38,003 nucleotides of DNA from Acidobacteriota bacterium (lineage in GTDB: Bacteria; Acidobacteriota; UBA6911): NCBI GenBank assembly GCA_017860135.1, contig JAFNAG010000043.1, forward strand, positions 1 to 38,003. The letters are read 5' to 3'. Under the pieces are notes generated by a model, which worked only from the letters and a program-made list of their open reading frames with translations, was not told the origin of the DNA and did not search any database. Positions 24,374-34,300 of the stretch are shown piece after piece. The translations under genes and the position numbers were made by a program. Position 1 is the stretch's first letter. The number at the start of each line of letters is the position of its first letter.

Positions 24374-25678
24374 ATGAAGATCGCATACATCACAGCAGGG
24401 GCCGGGGGAATGTACTGCGGGAGCTGCCTGCGCGACAACACGCTTGCCCTGGCCTTGATGAAGGCCGGGCATGATGTGCTTTTGATACCCACCTACACGC
24501 CGACCCGGACGGATGAACGGAACGTCAGCCAGAACCGGGTTTTTCTCGGCGGGATCAACGTATTCCTGCAGCAGAATTTCGGCCTGTTCCGCAGGACACC
24601 TGCGTTTCTGGACCGGCTCTGGGATCTTTCGCCGGTCCTGCGTTTCACTACCCGGTGGGGGATCAGGGTGGATCCTGCTCACCTCGGGCGACTGACCGTG
24701 TCCATCCTTCGCGGCGCGGACGGCTTCCAGCGCAAGGAGATTCTGAAACTGACGCGGTTTCTGGCCGAACGCGTCATGCCGGATGTCATCAACCTGCCCA
24801 ATTCGCTTCTGATATCACTGGCGACTGCAATCAAGGCGGAAATGAACGTGCCGGTCTGCTGCACTCTGCAGGGGGAAGAAGTCTTTCTGGATGGTCTGGG
24901 GGAACCGTATCGCAGCGAATCCATGCGGCGGATTCGGGAACACGCGGACAGTGTGGACGCCTTCATCGCCGTCAGCGATTTCGGCGCCCGGAAAATGGCC
25001 CGATATCTGGGGATCGATCCGGATCGGATCCGTGTTGCGCCGCTCGGGATCCATTTCGACGGGTATGAGGAAAGAACCCCTGCGGATTCCCAACCATTCA
25101 CGATCGGTTACCTTGCGCGGATCACTCCGGAAAAAGGGCTGCATACCCTCTGCGACGCGTACCGTTCTCTGCGGGCCCGTGACGGCCTGCCGGCAAGCCG
25201 GCTCTGGGCGGCCGGCTACCTTGCCCCCGAGCACAAGCCGTATCTGGCCGGAATCAAGTCAAGCCTGGATTCCTGGGGGCTGTCGGGGCACTTCCAGTAT
25301 CACGGCGAATTGGACAGGCAGCAAAAGCTCGCTTTTCTGAAGAATCTGAGTGTGCTTTCGGTACCGGGTCCGTATGATGATCCCAAGGGCATCTTCCTGC
25401 TGGAAGCGATGGCCGCAGGAATTCCGGTCGTTCAGCCGCGGCGCGGCGCCTTCACGGAAATCGTGGAAACGACCGGAGGCGGCATCCTCGTGGAGCCGGA
25501 CAATCCGGAAGCGCTGGCGGAAGGGATGATGGAGATGTGGAGGAATCCCGAACGGAGAAGGGAATTGGGAATGAATGGATACCGGAATGTGCGGGTGCAT
25601 TACAGCGCAGCCCGCATGGCGGAAAAGGTCACGGAGGTCTACCGGGCGTTGCTGCGCGAACCGGCGGTCGGCCGCTGA
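24374..25678 (+). CDS. GT4-family (GT-B fold) glycosyltransferase
   Basis: A 434-residue cytoplasmic enzyme. The N-terminal domain opens MKIAYITAGAGGMYCGSC with a glycine-rich loop; the C-terminal domain has YLARITPEKGLHTLCDAY and the family's E-x7-E motif region (FLLEAMAAGIPVVQPRRG, then FTEIVE), which binds the nucleotide-sugar donor. A nearly identical opening is typical of glycosyltransferases found next to LolD/FtsX-type ABC genes in Acidobacteriota and Planctomycetota, as I recall. The ATPase gene starts 16 bases downstream, so the two are probably co-transcribed. Donor and acceptor are unknown. It lacks the BshA-type N-terminus, so I do not link it to the bacillithiol gene 10 kb away. 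Confidence 0.88.
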   Translation: MKIAYITAGAGGMYCGSCLRDNTLALALMKAGHDVLLIPTYTPTRTDERNVSQNRVFLGGINVFLQQNFGLFRRTPAFLDRLWDLSPVLRFTTRWGIRVDPAHLGRLTVSILRGADGFQRKEILKLTRFLAERVMPDVINLPNSLLISLATAIKAEMNVPVCCTLQGEEVFLDGLGEPYRSESMRRIREHADSVDAFIAVSDFGARKMARYLGIDPDRIRVAPLGIHFDGYEERTPADSQPFTIGYLARITPEKGLHTLCDAYRSLRARDGLPASRLWAAGYLAPEHKPYLAGIKSSLDSWGLSGHFQYHGELDRQQKLAFLKNLSVLSVPGPYDDPKGIFLLEAMAAGIPVVQPRRGAFTEIVETTGGGILVEPDNPEALAEGMMEMWRNPERRRELGMNGYRNVRVHYSAARMAEKVTEVYRALLREPAVGR

Positions 25679-25694
25679 TATCAGGAGATGAGAG

Positions 25695-26366
25695 GTGCTT
25701 GAAGTTCACAATCTGTCCAAAGAGTATCCGACCGTTTCCGGACCGCTTCGGGTTCTTTCGGAAATTGAGTTTTCGATGGATCCGGGGGATTCCGCCTCGA
25801 TTATCGGCCCTTCGGGCAGCGGCAAGTCCACGCTCCTTTATGTCCTGGGAGCACTGGAACCGCCCACTTCCGGAACTGTCTTACTGGACGGCAGAAACCC
25901 GTTCGCTCTCGCCGAAAAAAGCCTCGCTGCTTTCCGGAACGACAAAGTCGGTTTCGTCTTTCAGGACGCTCACCTGCTGCCGCAATGCTCGGTGCTGGAA
26001 AACGTCCTGATCCCGACCCTGGTTACAACCCGGCCTGAGGAGGCGACACGCCGAAAAGCTCTTGGACTGCTCGATCAGGTCGGACTCGGCCAGAGAGTGC
26101 ATCATCGTCCGCACGAGCTGTCCGGCGGGGAGAAACAACGGGTTGCCCTGGCGCGCGCCTTGATCGGCGACCCGCGCCTGGTTCTGTGTGACGAGCCGAC
26201 GGGGAATCTGGACCACGAGTCCGCGGAAGCCGTGACCTCACTGCTTCTGAAACTTCATCGAACCCGGCAAAACATCCTTATCGTGGTCACCCACAATTTG
26301 TGGCTTGCCTCGAAGTTCCGCCTGAATTTCCGGCTCATCGACACACACCTGCACGCCTATGACTGA
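25695..26366 (+). CDS. LolD/MacB-type ABC transporter ATPase
   Basis: A 223-residue nucleotide-binding subunit. Walker A GPSGSGKST (about residue 38), Q-loop region GFVFQDAHLLPQ (about 82), signature LSGGEKQRVALARAL (about 142), Walker B LVLCDEPTGNLD (about 160) and the switch histidine in VVTHN are all intact. It begins at GTG 25695 after AGGAGATGAGAG. This class drives FtsX-like permeases that move lipoproteins or other envelope substrates. The natural partner in the window is the 1123-residue permease 5 kb downstream on the same strand; three propeller genes lie between them. Confidence 0.92.
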   Translation: MLEVHNLSKEYPTVSGPLRVLSEIEFSMDPGDSASIIGPSGSGKSTLLYVLGALEPPTSGTVLLDGRNPFALAEKSLAAFRNDKVGFVFQDAHLLPQCSVLENVLIPTLVTTRPEEATRRKALGLLDQVGLGQRVHHRPHELSGGEKQRVALARALIGDPRLVLCDEPTGNLDHESAEAVTSLLLKLHRTRQNILIVVTHNLWLASKFRLNFRLIDTHLHAYD

Positions 26367-26769
26367 TCGCGATCAGCCGGATGCCGGTTTCATGGAGCTC
26401 TTTAACAGCGATACGGAGTTTGGGAACGAAATCGGCACGGATCTCGGCACCTCGCGCCTCCGCGCAGTTCGGCGCGGGAGACGTCATTGGTCGATTGTCA
26501 TTTGGGGGCTCGGCAGGTTGGCTCTGCGCTCGGGTACGTCACCCGCTCCGAACGCGATCAGGACCGCACGGGCCGAAGGCTTGCAGCGGCCAGATGACAA
26601 ATGACCATTGACCATTGATACATCCTTTTGTCGTTGATCGTTGCGCGACATAAATTTTGCGAGGATTGAGTCTCACTTCCGATTGCATTCATGCGGCGGA
26701 GCATTTGTTGGTTTCTTCGTGGAGGAATGGTAACACAGCCCGCTGGGCAGGATCAGGAGAATCACAATC
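26367..26769. other. Intergenic region without a supported gene
   Basis: About 400 bases between the ATPase and propeller 3 genes. An open frame of 81 codons from 26359 has no recognisable domain and no ribosome site. ATGACCATTGACCATTGAT-like direct repeats lie near 26600-26620. AGGAG at 26756-26760 is the ribosome site of the next gene. Nothing else is seen. Confidence 0.5.
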
Positions 26770-28134
26770 ATGCGCTTCTTTCGAAATGCCGTGCCGAAGC
26801 CTGTACTCATCATCTCGATATCTGCTTTGTTGGCGGCAGCGGAATCCGTTTCCGTCCACTGGCCGTCCTTCCGGGGTCCTCAGGGCGGGGGAGTGGCGGA
26901 TGGCCAGAATCTGCCGGACCAATGGAACGGGGAGACCGGTGTAAACATCCTTTGGAAGGTCAAAATACCCGGTCTGGCGCACTCGAGCCCCATCGTTTGG
27001 GGAGACCGCATGTATATCACCACCGCCATCAGCAGCCAGGCGGATGCCACTTTCAAGCACGGCCTCTTCGGCGAAGGGGACGCGTCGAAGGACTTTTCGG
27101 TCCACCAGTGGAAAGTCTATTGTCTCGACAAGCGCTTGGGGAAGATCCTGTGGGATCGCGTTGCCCATAATGGGGTCCCCAGGGAAAAGCGCCACGTCAA
27201 GTCAACCTATGCCAGCTCCACCCCGGTTACCGACGGGAACCATGTCGTTGCTTTTTTCGGTTCCCAGGGGCTCTACTGCTATGACAGCGACGGGAAGCTG
27301 CTCTGGAAACGGGATCTCGGCGTTCTCGATCTCGGTGCTTACGATGCCCCGGAGTATGAGTGGGGAACCGCGAGCTCGCCGATCATCTACAGAGACAAGG
27401 TGATCGTGCAGTGCGACACGCAGAAGGAGGATTTCCTCCTGGCGGTGGACATCCGCACAGGCGAGACCGTATGGAAGACCGAGAGAGACGAATTCCCCTC
27501 CTGGGGAACGCCGACCGTTTATCCCGGCTCCGGACGGGCCGAACTGATCACCAATGCTTCCAACTTCATCCGCGGGTACGATCCCGAGTCAGGGAAGGAA
27601 CTCTGGCGCCTGGGGGGCAGTTCAAAGATCACGACCCCTACACCGGTCTTTTTCGAAGATCTGATCGTAGTCGCCAGCGGCCGCAGGCCCGAGGCGCCCA
27701 TTTTTGTGATCCGTGCCGGCGCGCACGGAGACATCACTCTGAAATCCCCGGGCGCTTCCAGCGAGCAGATTGCCTGGAGCCGCCAGCAGAGGGGGCCCTA
27801 CATGCCGACGCCTCTGATCTATCGCGGAGACTTGTACGTACTTGCAAACCAGGGAATCCTCGACTGCTATGAGCTTCGCACCGGCAAAGAGACCTATCGA
27901 CAGCGCATCAGCCATCAGGGGGGAGGTTTCAGCGCCTCTCCCGTGGCCGCCGACGGCCGGATTTACCTGTCGAGCGAGGATGGCGACATTTTCGTGGTCA
28001 GAGCGGGGAAGGATTTCTCACTGCTCGCCACAAACCCCATGGGCGAGCGTCTGATGGCGACGCCCGCGTTGTCAGGAGGCAGGATGTACGTGCGGGGTGA
28101 GCACACCCTTTTCGCCGTTGGTCAGGCGCGGTAG
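26770..28134 (+). CDS. Secreted PQQ-like beta-propeller protein (propeller 3)
   Basis: A 454-residue protein with a signal peptide ([15 protein letters not shown]) and the [12 protein letters not shown] entry motif. Blade markers are [51 protein letters not shown] and [13 protein letters not shown]. The segment after the first blade is long and charged ([13 protein letters not shown]). AGGAG is ten bases before ATG 26770. It converges on propeller 4, with only one base between the two stop codons and no terminator between them. No enzymatic residues are recognised; the fold indicates a periplasmic binding or scaffold protein. Confidence 0.82.
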   Translation: MRFFRNAVPKPVLIISISALLAAAESVSVHWPSFRGPQGGGVADGQNLPDQWNGETGVNILWKVKIPGLAHSSPIVWGDRMYITTAISSQADATFKHGLFGEGDASKDFSVHQWKVYCLDKRLGKILWDRVAHNGVPREKRHVKSTYASSTPVTDGNHVVAFFGSQGLYCYDSDGKLLWKRDLGVLDLGAYDAPEYEWGTASSPIIYRDKVIVQCDTQKEDFLLAVDIRTGETVWKTERDEFPSWGTPTVYPGSGRAELITNASNFIRGYDPESGKELWRLGGSSKITTPTPVFFEDLIVVASGRRPEAPIFVIRAGAHGDITLKSPGASSEQIAWSRQQRGPYMPTPLIYRGDLYVLANQGILDCYELRTGKETYRQRISHQGGGFSASPVAADGRIYLSSEDGDIFVVRAGKDFSLLATNPMGERLMATPALSGGRMYVRGEHTLFAVGQAR

Positions 28135-28135
28135 G

Positions 28136-29611
28136 CTATTTGCCGAAGCAGTAAAGCATGCTGCGGGTTCGGACGTAGATCCTGCCGTCCGCGATGGCGG
28201 GCGTCGCAAAAACCTCGTCGTCGAGTCTGTTGACCGCGAGGGTTTCCCATTCGCCTTTTGCAGCCACCACCGACACGGTGCCGTCCTGGCTGCACAGCCA
28301 GACCTTGCCGTCGGCGCCGACCGGCGAGGCGAAGTACTTATCGATCGCGCCCTGAAGCCTCCCCTGTTTGAGCACGTTGCCCGTCGCCGGATCGAAGGAG
28401 ATCAGGATGCCGCTGTCGTTGACCATATATAGGATGCCCTGATACAAAAGGGTCGAAGGCACCTGGGGCACAGGCCTCTGATACCGCCAGCGGACGGCGC
28501 TGTCGGTCACATCCCCCTGTCCCCCGAGCCTGATTGCCAATAGACCGTTTTCGGCGGCCATCATCGAACGGAAGACCTGCCACTCGTCCGCGTTCAACTT
28601 GCCGTTGCGATCGAGATCGAATGCGTCGAAACCATAATTCGGCCCGAGCATTTTGTCCATCGCGTCGGAACCGGAGATCTCCTCCTTCGCGACCAGCCCG
28701 TCGTTGTCCTTGTCGTAGCGCTTCCGCCCCTCCTCGAATGTGACTGTGGGGACGTGCCTGCCGGGCTGGTTTTGCGGGAAACCCCAGCCGTTGATGTACA
28801 GATATTCGTTGTCATAGCTTGCCACGGATTTCATCTCGCATGGCAGTCCGCGCACCCACCAGATCCTTTTACCGTCCTCCACCGAATACGCAGAGAGCTG
28901 GAAGGACTCGGGAATCATGACCTGCTTCGGGCCCGTCTTCGGCTGGTAGATGGTCGGAGTCGAATATCCCGAAATCACGCCGGGGCGGGCGACCTTCCAT
29001 TGTGTCTTGCCGGTGTTCTTGTCTATGGCGATGAGGTGGGAACCGAGGTCCTGATCCACCGGCAGTATCAGCTTTTCGTCGACGAGAATCGGGGAAGCAC
29101 CGAAGCCGTAGAATATGTTGAAAGGGCCCATCGGCAGACGCCACTTTTCATTCCCGTCGGCATCGAACGCCATCATGCCGAATTCCTGAAAAAATACGTA
29201 AGCGTTCGCTCCATCGGTGACCGGGCTGGGGGAAGCCGGGCCGTTCACGTTCTGCAACCGGCCCTCGTGCACGCGCGGGACCTCACGCTGCCAGAGCGTC
29301 TTTCCCGACCGGCGGTCCACGCACACAACGAGCAGTCTGTATTTCTCCTTGTCCTGTTCCTTGGTATGCGCCGTGAGGAAGATGCGCGTGGGAGTGAGCA
29401 CAGGGGAAGAATGGCCCGGCGGCAGTGGAGTCTTCCAGACGACGTTATTCCCGGGGCCGAATTCGACCGGCAGGTTGGCAGCGGTGGCCACCCCGGTGCC
29501 GTTCGGACCGCGAAAGCGGTTCCACTCCTGGCCGGCGCCTGCCGGGTGGAGTGCATCCGATTGGAAGCAGAAGGCGAAGACCAGCGCAAAGAAGAACACG
29601 CGACGATGCAT
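28136..29611 (-). CDS. Secreted PQQ-like beta-propeller with inserted EF-hand pair (propeller 4)
   Basis: A 491-residue protein with signal peptide (RRVFFFALVFAFCFQ) and the EWNRFRGPNGTG entry motif. Blade motifs include VDRRSGKTLWQRE, IDKNTGKTQWKVA and FDPATGNVLKQGR. Near residues 295-345 two canonical calcium-binding loops interrupt the propeller: DKDNDGLVAKEE and DLDRNGKLNADE, each with D/N at positions 1, 3 and 5, G at 6 and E at 12. Calcium binding outside the cell is therefore likely. AGGAG lies six bases before ATG 29611, and the stop of propeller 5 is ten bases upstream, so the two form an operon. Substrate or partner unknown. Confidence 0.85.
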   Translation of the reverse strand: MHRRVFFFALVFAFCFQSDALHPAGAGQEWNRFRGPNGTGVATAANLPVEFGPGNNVVWKTPLPPGHSSPVLTPTRIFLTAHTKEQDKEKYRLLVVCVDRRSGKTLWQREVPRVHEGRLQNVNGPASPSPVTDGANAYVFFQEFGMMAFDADGNEKWRLPMGPFNIFYGFGASPILVDEKLILPVDQDLGSHLIAIDKNTGKTQWKVARPGVISGYSTPTIYQPKTGPKQVMIPESFQLSAYSVEDGKRIWWVRGLPCEMKSVASYDNEYLYINGWGFPQNQPGRHVPTVTFEEGRKRYDKDNDGLVAKEEISGSDAMDKMLGPNYGFDAFDLDRNGKLNADEWQVFRSMMAAENGLLAIRLGGQGDVTDSAVRWRYQRPVPQVPSTLLYQGILYMVNDSGILISFDPATGNVLKQGRLQGAIDKYFASPVGADGKVWLCSQDGTVSVVAAKGEWETLAVNRLDDEVFATPAIADGRIYVRTRSMLYCFGK

Positions 29612-29621
29612 GAACTGCTCC

Positions 29622-30854
29622 TTATTGAATCAGCCACAATATCATCGAGTCCTGGTCCCGCACGAAGAAACGGTTCCCTGCGACTATGGGATGAGCGTAG
29701 GTCTGCGTGTCAGCCACCTTGATCGCGGCAATCTGCGTGAATGCCTGGCTGTTGGATTGGAACACGGTCAAGGTGCCGTCCTGTGTCAGGCCCATGAGGA
29801 CTGCGCCTGCATCCAGGATGGCTCCGAACTGCCCCCTCCGGGTCGTGTCGGTCCACGCGGTTTGCCCGGTTCCGGCGTTGATGCAGAAATAATACCCGCG
29901 GTCCGAGAGCCCGTACAGGAACCCGTCTTTGAGCACGGGAGTATTGAATTGCACCGCCAGGTCCGCGTTGGCCCACAGTTCCTTCGCCGCGAAGACCGCA
30001 CCCTGCTTCTCGATCCGCACCGCCCGGGTGCCGCGGCCCTGTCCCGTGACGATGACGGTCTGGCCGTCGACGATAGGGGTAGCGGCATTGTATGCTCTGC
30101 CAGTTATGGCGAATGGGATCTGCCACAGGAGTCTGCCGTCCGCCAGGGCCACGCCGACTACCATTTTGTCGGTCAGAGTCGCGATCTGCCGTGTACCCTC
30201 GACTGTCACGAGCACAGGCGATGCGTATGCGGGGCCATCGCCGGCCCACTTCCACTTCGGTTCGCCGTTGTTCACGTCATAGGCGACGATCGCGCCGTTG
30301 TCTGCTCCGCCGACGAAGGCGATCGCCATGCCGTCGATGATCAGAGGCGACATTCCCGTGTAAAACTGAGGATACGCGCCCGGGAAGTCGTCCTTGCGCC
30401 ACAAAAGCTTGCCCGTCGCAGCATCCAGACAGGAAACGATCCCCGTCACGCCGAGTGTGACGACCTTGCCGCTGGCTACTGCCGGCGAACTGCGGGGCCC
30501 CGGATGGATGGACGCGGAAGGCCCCGTTACTGCCGGGCAAGCGTACCTGTCCTTCCACAATTCCCTGCCTGTAGCGGCGTCCAGGCATATGGTTGTTTCC
30601 TCCTGACCCTGGCGGGCAAACAGATAGAGTCTGTCGCCGACCAGGGCGGCGGAGGAATCGACGCCGCTGCCGACGCTTACCTTCCATTTCTGAGTGAACT
30701 GCTGCGGCCACGTCGCAGGCGCGGAGAAACCGGTCACCTTGCCGTCCCGGTTTGGCCCGCGCCACTGCGGCCAATCCTGGGCCAGTACAAAACCGGCACC
30801 GAACAGCAATGCACCGCAAGCGATAAGGGAAACGCTCCGCCCTGGTTTTTTCAT
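29622..30854 (-). CDS. Secreted PQQ-like beta-propeller protein (propeller 5)
   Basis: I chose ATG 30854 (410 residues) over the upstream in-frame ATG 30899. AGGAG sits five bases before 30854, and the protein then starts directly with a clean signal peptide (KKPGRSVSLIACGALLFGAG). The mature protein opens DWPQWRGPNRDG and has blades LDAATGRELWKDR, LDAATGKLLWRKD, YDVNNGEPKWKWA and INAGTGQTAWTDT. It is first in a two-gene minus-strand operon with propeller 4. The upstream region 30855-31360 has no gene and carries repeats. As for its paralogues, a periplasmic location is likely and the function is unknown. Confidence 0.83.
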   Translation of the reverse strand: MKKPGRSVSLIACGALLFGAGFVLAQDWPQWRGPNRDGKVTGFSAPATWPQQFTQKWKVSVGSGVDSSAALVGDRLYLFARQGQEETTICLDAATGRELWKDRYACPAVTGPSASIHPGPRSSPAVASGKVVTLGVTGIVSCLDAATGKLLWRKDDFPGAYPQFYTGMSPLIIDGMAIAFVGGADNGAIVAYDVNNGEPKWKWAGDGPAYASPVLVTVEGTRQIATLTDKMVVGVALADGRLLWQIPFAITGRAYNAATPIVDGQTVIVTGQGRGTRAVRIEKQGAVFAAKELWANADLAVQFNTPVLKDGFLYGLSDRGYYFCINAGTGQTAWTDTTRRGQFGAILDAGAVLMGLTQDGTLTVFQSNSQAFTQIAAIKVADTQTYAHPIVAGNRFFVRDQDSMILWLIQ

Positions 30855-31073
30855 ATCGGCTCCTGCTTCCTTTCGGTCAGCCCGGAAGACAATCTCCATG
30901 CCTGAAATCTATGACAGAATCCTCGTGAAGTCAAAGGCCGCGGCAGAGCAACTGAAACGGCCCCCTTGCCTGGGTTTGTTGAGGATGGGCTCATTGCGGC
31001 TTCCGGTCTTTGCCTTGCCGCCTTATTGCAGGCTCAAACCGAGGCCTTTGGCCACGCGATCCGGAAAGGCCCC

Positions 31074-31157
31074 GCCGTTCCGGCGTTTTGTTGAAGTGGC
31101 GAAATGCGCTCAGCACGGCTGAACATCTCCCTCCGAATCGGTATCGGAATCGGCATC
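31074..31157. repeat. Dispersed repeat, copy 2
   Basis: GCCGTTCCGGCGTTT at 31074-31088 and GGAATCGGCATC at 31146-31157 match the copy at 12933-12996 in order and orientation. The intervening bases are partly conserved. Here the 3' block sits inside a run of degenerate ATCGGN hexamers. Confidence 0.45.
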
Positions 31158-31262
31158 GAATTCCAGGCAGATCTTGAAACCGCCGCATTGATCTCAGCTG
31201 CGACATGAAGTCGATGTCGACCGCGATAACGATTGCGACCCCGATACCGGTTCCGATACCGA
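31138..31262. repeat. Degenerate hexanucleotide inverted repeat, block A
   Basis: The left arm at 31138-31158 is a run of TCGGTA/TCGGAA/TCGGCA-type hexamers. The right arm at 31242-31262 is its reverse complement with two mismatches in 21; complementary-type hexamers (CGATAA, CGATTG) continue leftwards to about 31222. The spacer of about 80 bases has no ORF of note. The block ends about 100 bases before the large permease gene. A second block of the same type lies beyond the other end of that gene. Confidence 0.65.
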
Positions 31263-31360
31263 AGGCAGTGAGGGATTGCACTGCTTTCCAGACGTGGTAG
31301 TTTATCCAGCGAGAACCATCCTTTCGGGTTTTCTGATAGACTCTTACGTCGGAGAGAGGG

Positions 31361-34300
31361 ATGAAGCTGAGCCGGCTGATACTGCGCAACATGGCCTATT
31401 ACTGGCGCACGAACCTTGCCGTTGTCGCCGGCGTGGCGACGGCAGTGGCGGTGCTGTCGGGGGCCCTCCTCGTAGGCCGGTCGGTGCGGGACAGCCTGCG
31501 CGACATGGTGATCCTGAGGATCGGCGCCACCGGGACCGTCGTATCGGCCGACCACTTTTTCCGTGAGGAGCTCGCAACCGAGCTGATATCGTCCCACCAG
31601 AGAAGCGCACCTGTTTCCGGCTGTCCCATCATTTTCCTCCCGGGTGTGGTTGTTCACGAGGCCACCGGCGCGCGGGCGCTCGACGTCAATGTCTACGGCG
31701 TCGATGAGAGATTCTGGAAATTCCATGGCGTGGAACAGGTGCAGATGGAGGCCCGGACGGCGCTCATTGGCGAGCCTCTGGCCGGTGCAATCAGAGCGCG
31801 GGCCGGGGACAGCCTTCTTCTCCGGATCGAAACGCAGCAGGGCGTACCCAGGGAATCTCTGTTCGGGCGCCGCGAAACTGTCGGCAGAACCGTGCGGCTG
31901 GCCTGTGGCGATATTCTTTCCGCGGAGCGGCTCGGGGAGTTCGCCTTGAGACCCGCTCAAGGCAACATCCACTCCATTTTTGTACCTCTGCAGCGCCTGC
32001 AAAGGGAGCTCGCACAACCATCGCGCGCCAATGCGATCCTGCTTGCCTCCGATTCACAACCGGGTGATGCGGGGATGTACGACGACCTCCTGAAGCAGCA
32101 TTCCACCCTTGAGGATGCCGGAGTCAAGCTGCGTCCTCTCCCGACACTTAACGCCATTTCCGTCGAGAGCGTGCGCGTCCTGCTCGATGAACCCCTGGCA
32201 CAGGCTGCCTTCGCGGCTTCCGCGGAAGCAGGAATGCGCGCCTCCGGTGTTTTCACCTACCTGGCCAATTCCATCCGCGCCGGCGGCCACGAGATTCCTT
32301 ACTCACTCATCACGGCTGCGGACCTCCGGAAGGGGGCCATGACTGCCGTGAAAGACGCGAAAGGTCTTCCCCTGCCGGATCCTCGGCCGGCGGCAGACGA
32401 CAGCATCTGGCTGAATTCATGGGCATGGAAGGATCTTGGCGTCACGGCCGGAGACGTGGTGGAAGTGGATTACTTTGTCTGGCGTGATGAGGGACGGCTC
32501 GAGACGCGCACCGCACGCTTCCGTCTGGAGGGCATTGTTGCCATCGGGGGAGACATCGGTCCCGAACTGGCTCCGGACTTCCCGGGCATCGCGGAATCGG
32601 CAAACATGAGCAGTTGGGATCCTCCCTTTCCTCTCGATCTCCGGCGCATCCGCCCGCAGGACGAAGAATATTGGAAGCTGTACCGGACCACTCCCAAGGC
32701 CGTGATCCCGCTGGCCGGGGGAAGGCAGCTCTGGCAAAACCGTTTCGGCTCCCTCTCCTCCGTCCGCGTAAAGCTGCCGGAAGGCGCGGAGTTTGGATCA
32801 TCGCAGCGGAAACTCGCGGCAGCCATCCATAAAAGGATATCTCCCGGGCAGGCGGGCTTCTCCATTGCCAACGTGAGGGAACGCGCGCTGGACGCCTCGC
32901 GGGGATCCACCGATTTCGGAGCATATTTCCTTTACTTCAGTTTCTTCCTGATCGCCGCGGCCATTCTTCTCGCGGCACTGTTTTTCCGGCTCGGAGTCGA
33001 ACAGCGCGTGCGGGAGATCGGCACCTTACAGGCAGTGGGCTTCTCCCGCAGGGTGCTGCGGCGCATTTTTTTGCTGGAAGGTTTGCTCCTTTCTGTTACG
33101 GGCAGCATTTTAGGTCTGATGGGATCGGTTGCATTCGGCGGACTCCTGGTTGTTGGGTTGCGTACGTGGTGGATCGGCGCGGTGGGCACGCGCAGCATTT
33201 CCCTGCATATCTCCGGGTATGGTCTGTTTTGGGGCGCAGCTGCCGGCATTCTCGTCTTTCCGGCTGTGATCGCCTGGACGCTGCATGGCCTGACGCGAAA
33301 CCCGCCGCGCGCACTCCTGGCGGGAGTTCTGGAATCCATCAGGGCTCGGCGCCGGCATGGACGCAATCTCGGAATTCTTGCCGCGGCCGCGTTTCTTGCT
33401 GCCGTGACGATGCTTTTGGGTTCGCAACTCGGCAGGATGCCCGATGCCGCGGGCTTTTTCGGGGCAGGCTCTCTTCTGCTGGTTTCTTTGCTCAGCCTGA
33501 CGGCGGCTTATTTGCGCAGGGACCGGCCCGGGATAATTTCCGGGCGGGGCTGGCAGGCCTTTTTCCACCTCGGCACCAGGAACGCCACGCACCGGCCGGG
33601 GCGAAGCCTGCTCTGTGTCGCATTGATCGCATCCGCGACGTTTGTCATCGTTTCCGTGGAGGCGTTCCGCAGGGATCCGGGGGGCATTTCCCTCGAACCA
33701 TCGTCCGGCACGGGAGGATATGCTTTCGTTGCGCGATCCGCGCTTCCCATTCTCCATGATCTCAACAGCGTCGAAGGCCGCGAGGCCATGGGGATTAGGG
33801 ACATGCCTGTTCCGGTCCGGTTTGTGCCGTTTCGATACCGTTCCGGCGACGACGCGAGCTGTCTGAATCTCTACGCTCCCCGGGAACCCAGAATCCTCGG
33901 CGTCCGGCCCTCCTTTGTGGCGGATCCCCGCTTCTCGTTCCAGGACAGCATGGCATCCACTCCGGCTCAGAAACAGAATCCGTGGCTGCTTCTCGAGTCT
34001 GAAGCGGAGGACGGCGCCGTCCCGGCGATCGGCGATGCCAACACCATTAGATACATCCTGCACCGTTCCCTCGGTGAAGAGATCGCCGTACTCGGCTACA
34101 GCGATGTGCCGGTCCGTCTTCGCCTGGTCGCAGCGCTGCGGGATAGCCTGTTCCAAGGCGAGCTGTTGATTTCGGAGGCGAACTTCCTGCGGGCGTTCCC
34201 GGATCAGGAGGGCTTCCGGTTTTTCCTCCTCGACGTCCCGCCGGCCGGATCCGATCCAGCGGCTTCCGCCCTTGAAACCCAACTTGCCTCCTGGGGCTTC

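Noticed and set aside
24374-25678. BshA, the first bacillithiol enzyme, to go with bshC
   Set aside because: The N-terminus lacks the BshA-type glycine motif and the gene is linked to an ABC ATPase, not to bshC.
26359-26604. 81-codon open frame after the ATPase gene
   Set aside because: It overlaps the ATPase end with no ribosome site and no recognisable domain; the composition looks intergenic.
28132-28138. Bidirectional terminator between convergent propellers 3 and 4
   Set aside because: The stop codons are one base apart, and no hairpin with a T tract is visible on either side.
29217-30905. 562-codon plus-strand open frame across propellers 4 and 5
   Set aside because: It lies antisense to two well-supported propeller genes with signal peptides and ribosome sites, and has no domain of its own.
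31130-31392. Minus-strand peptide rich in Gly-Ile repeats (GIGTGIGVAIVIAVD)
   Set aside because: The amino-acid repeat is only the hexanucleotide DNA repeat read in frame; there is no ribosome site and the frame differs in block B.
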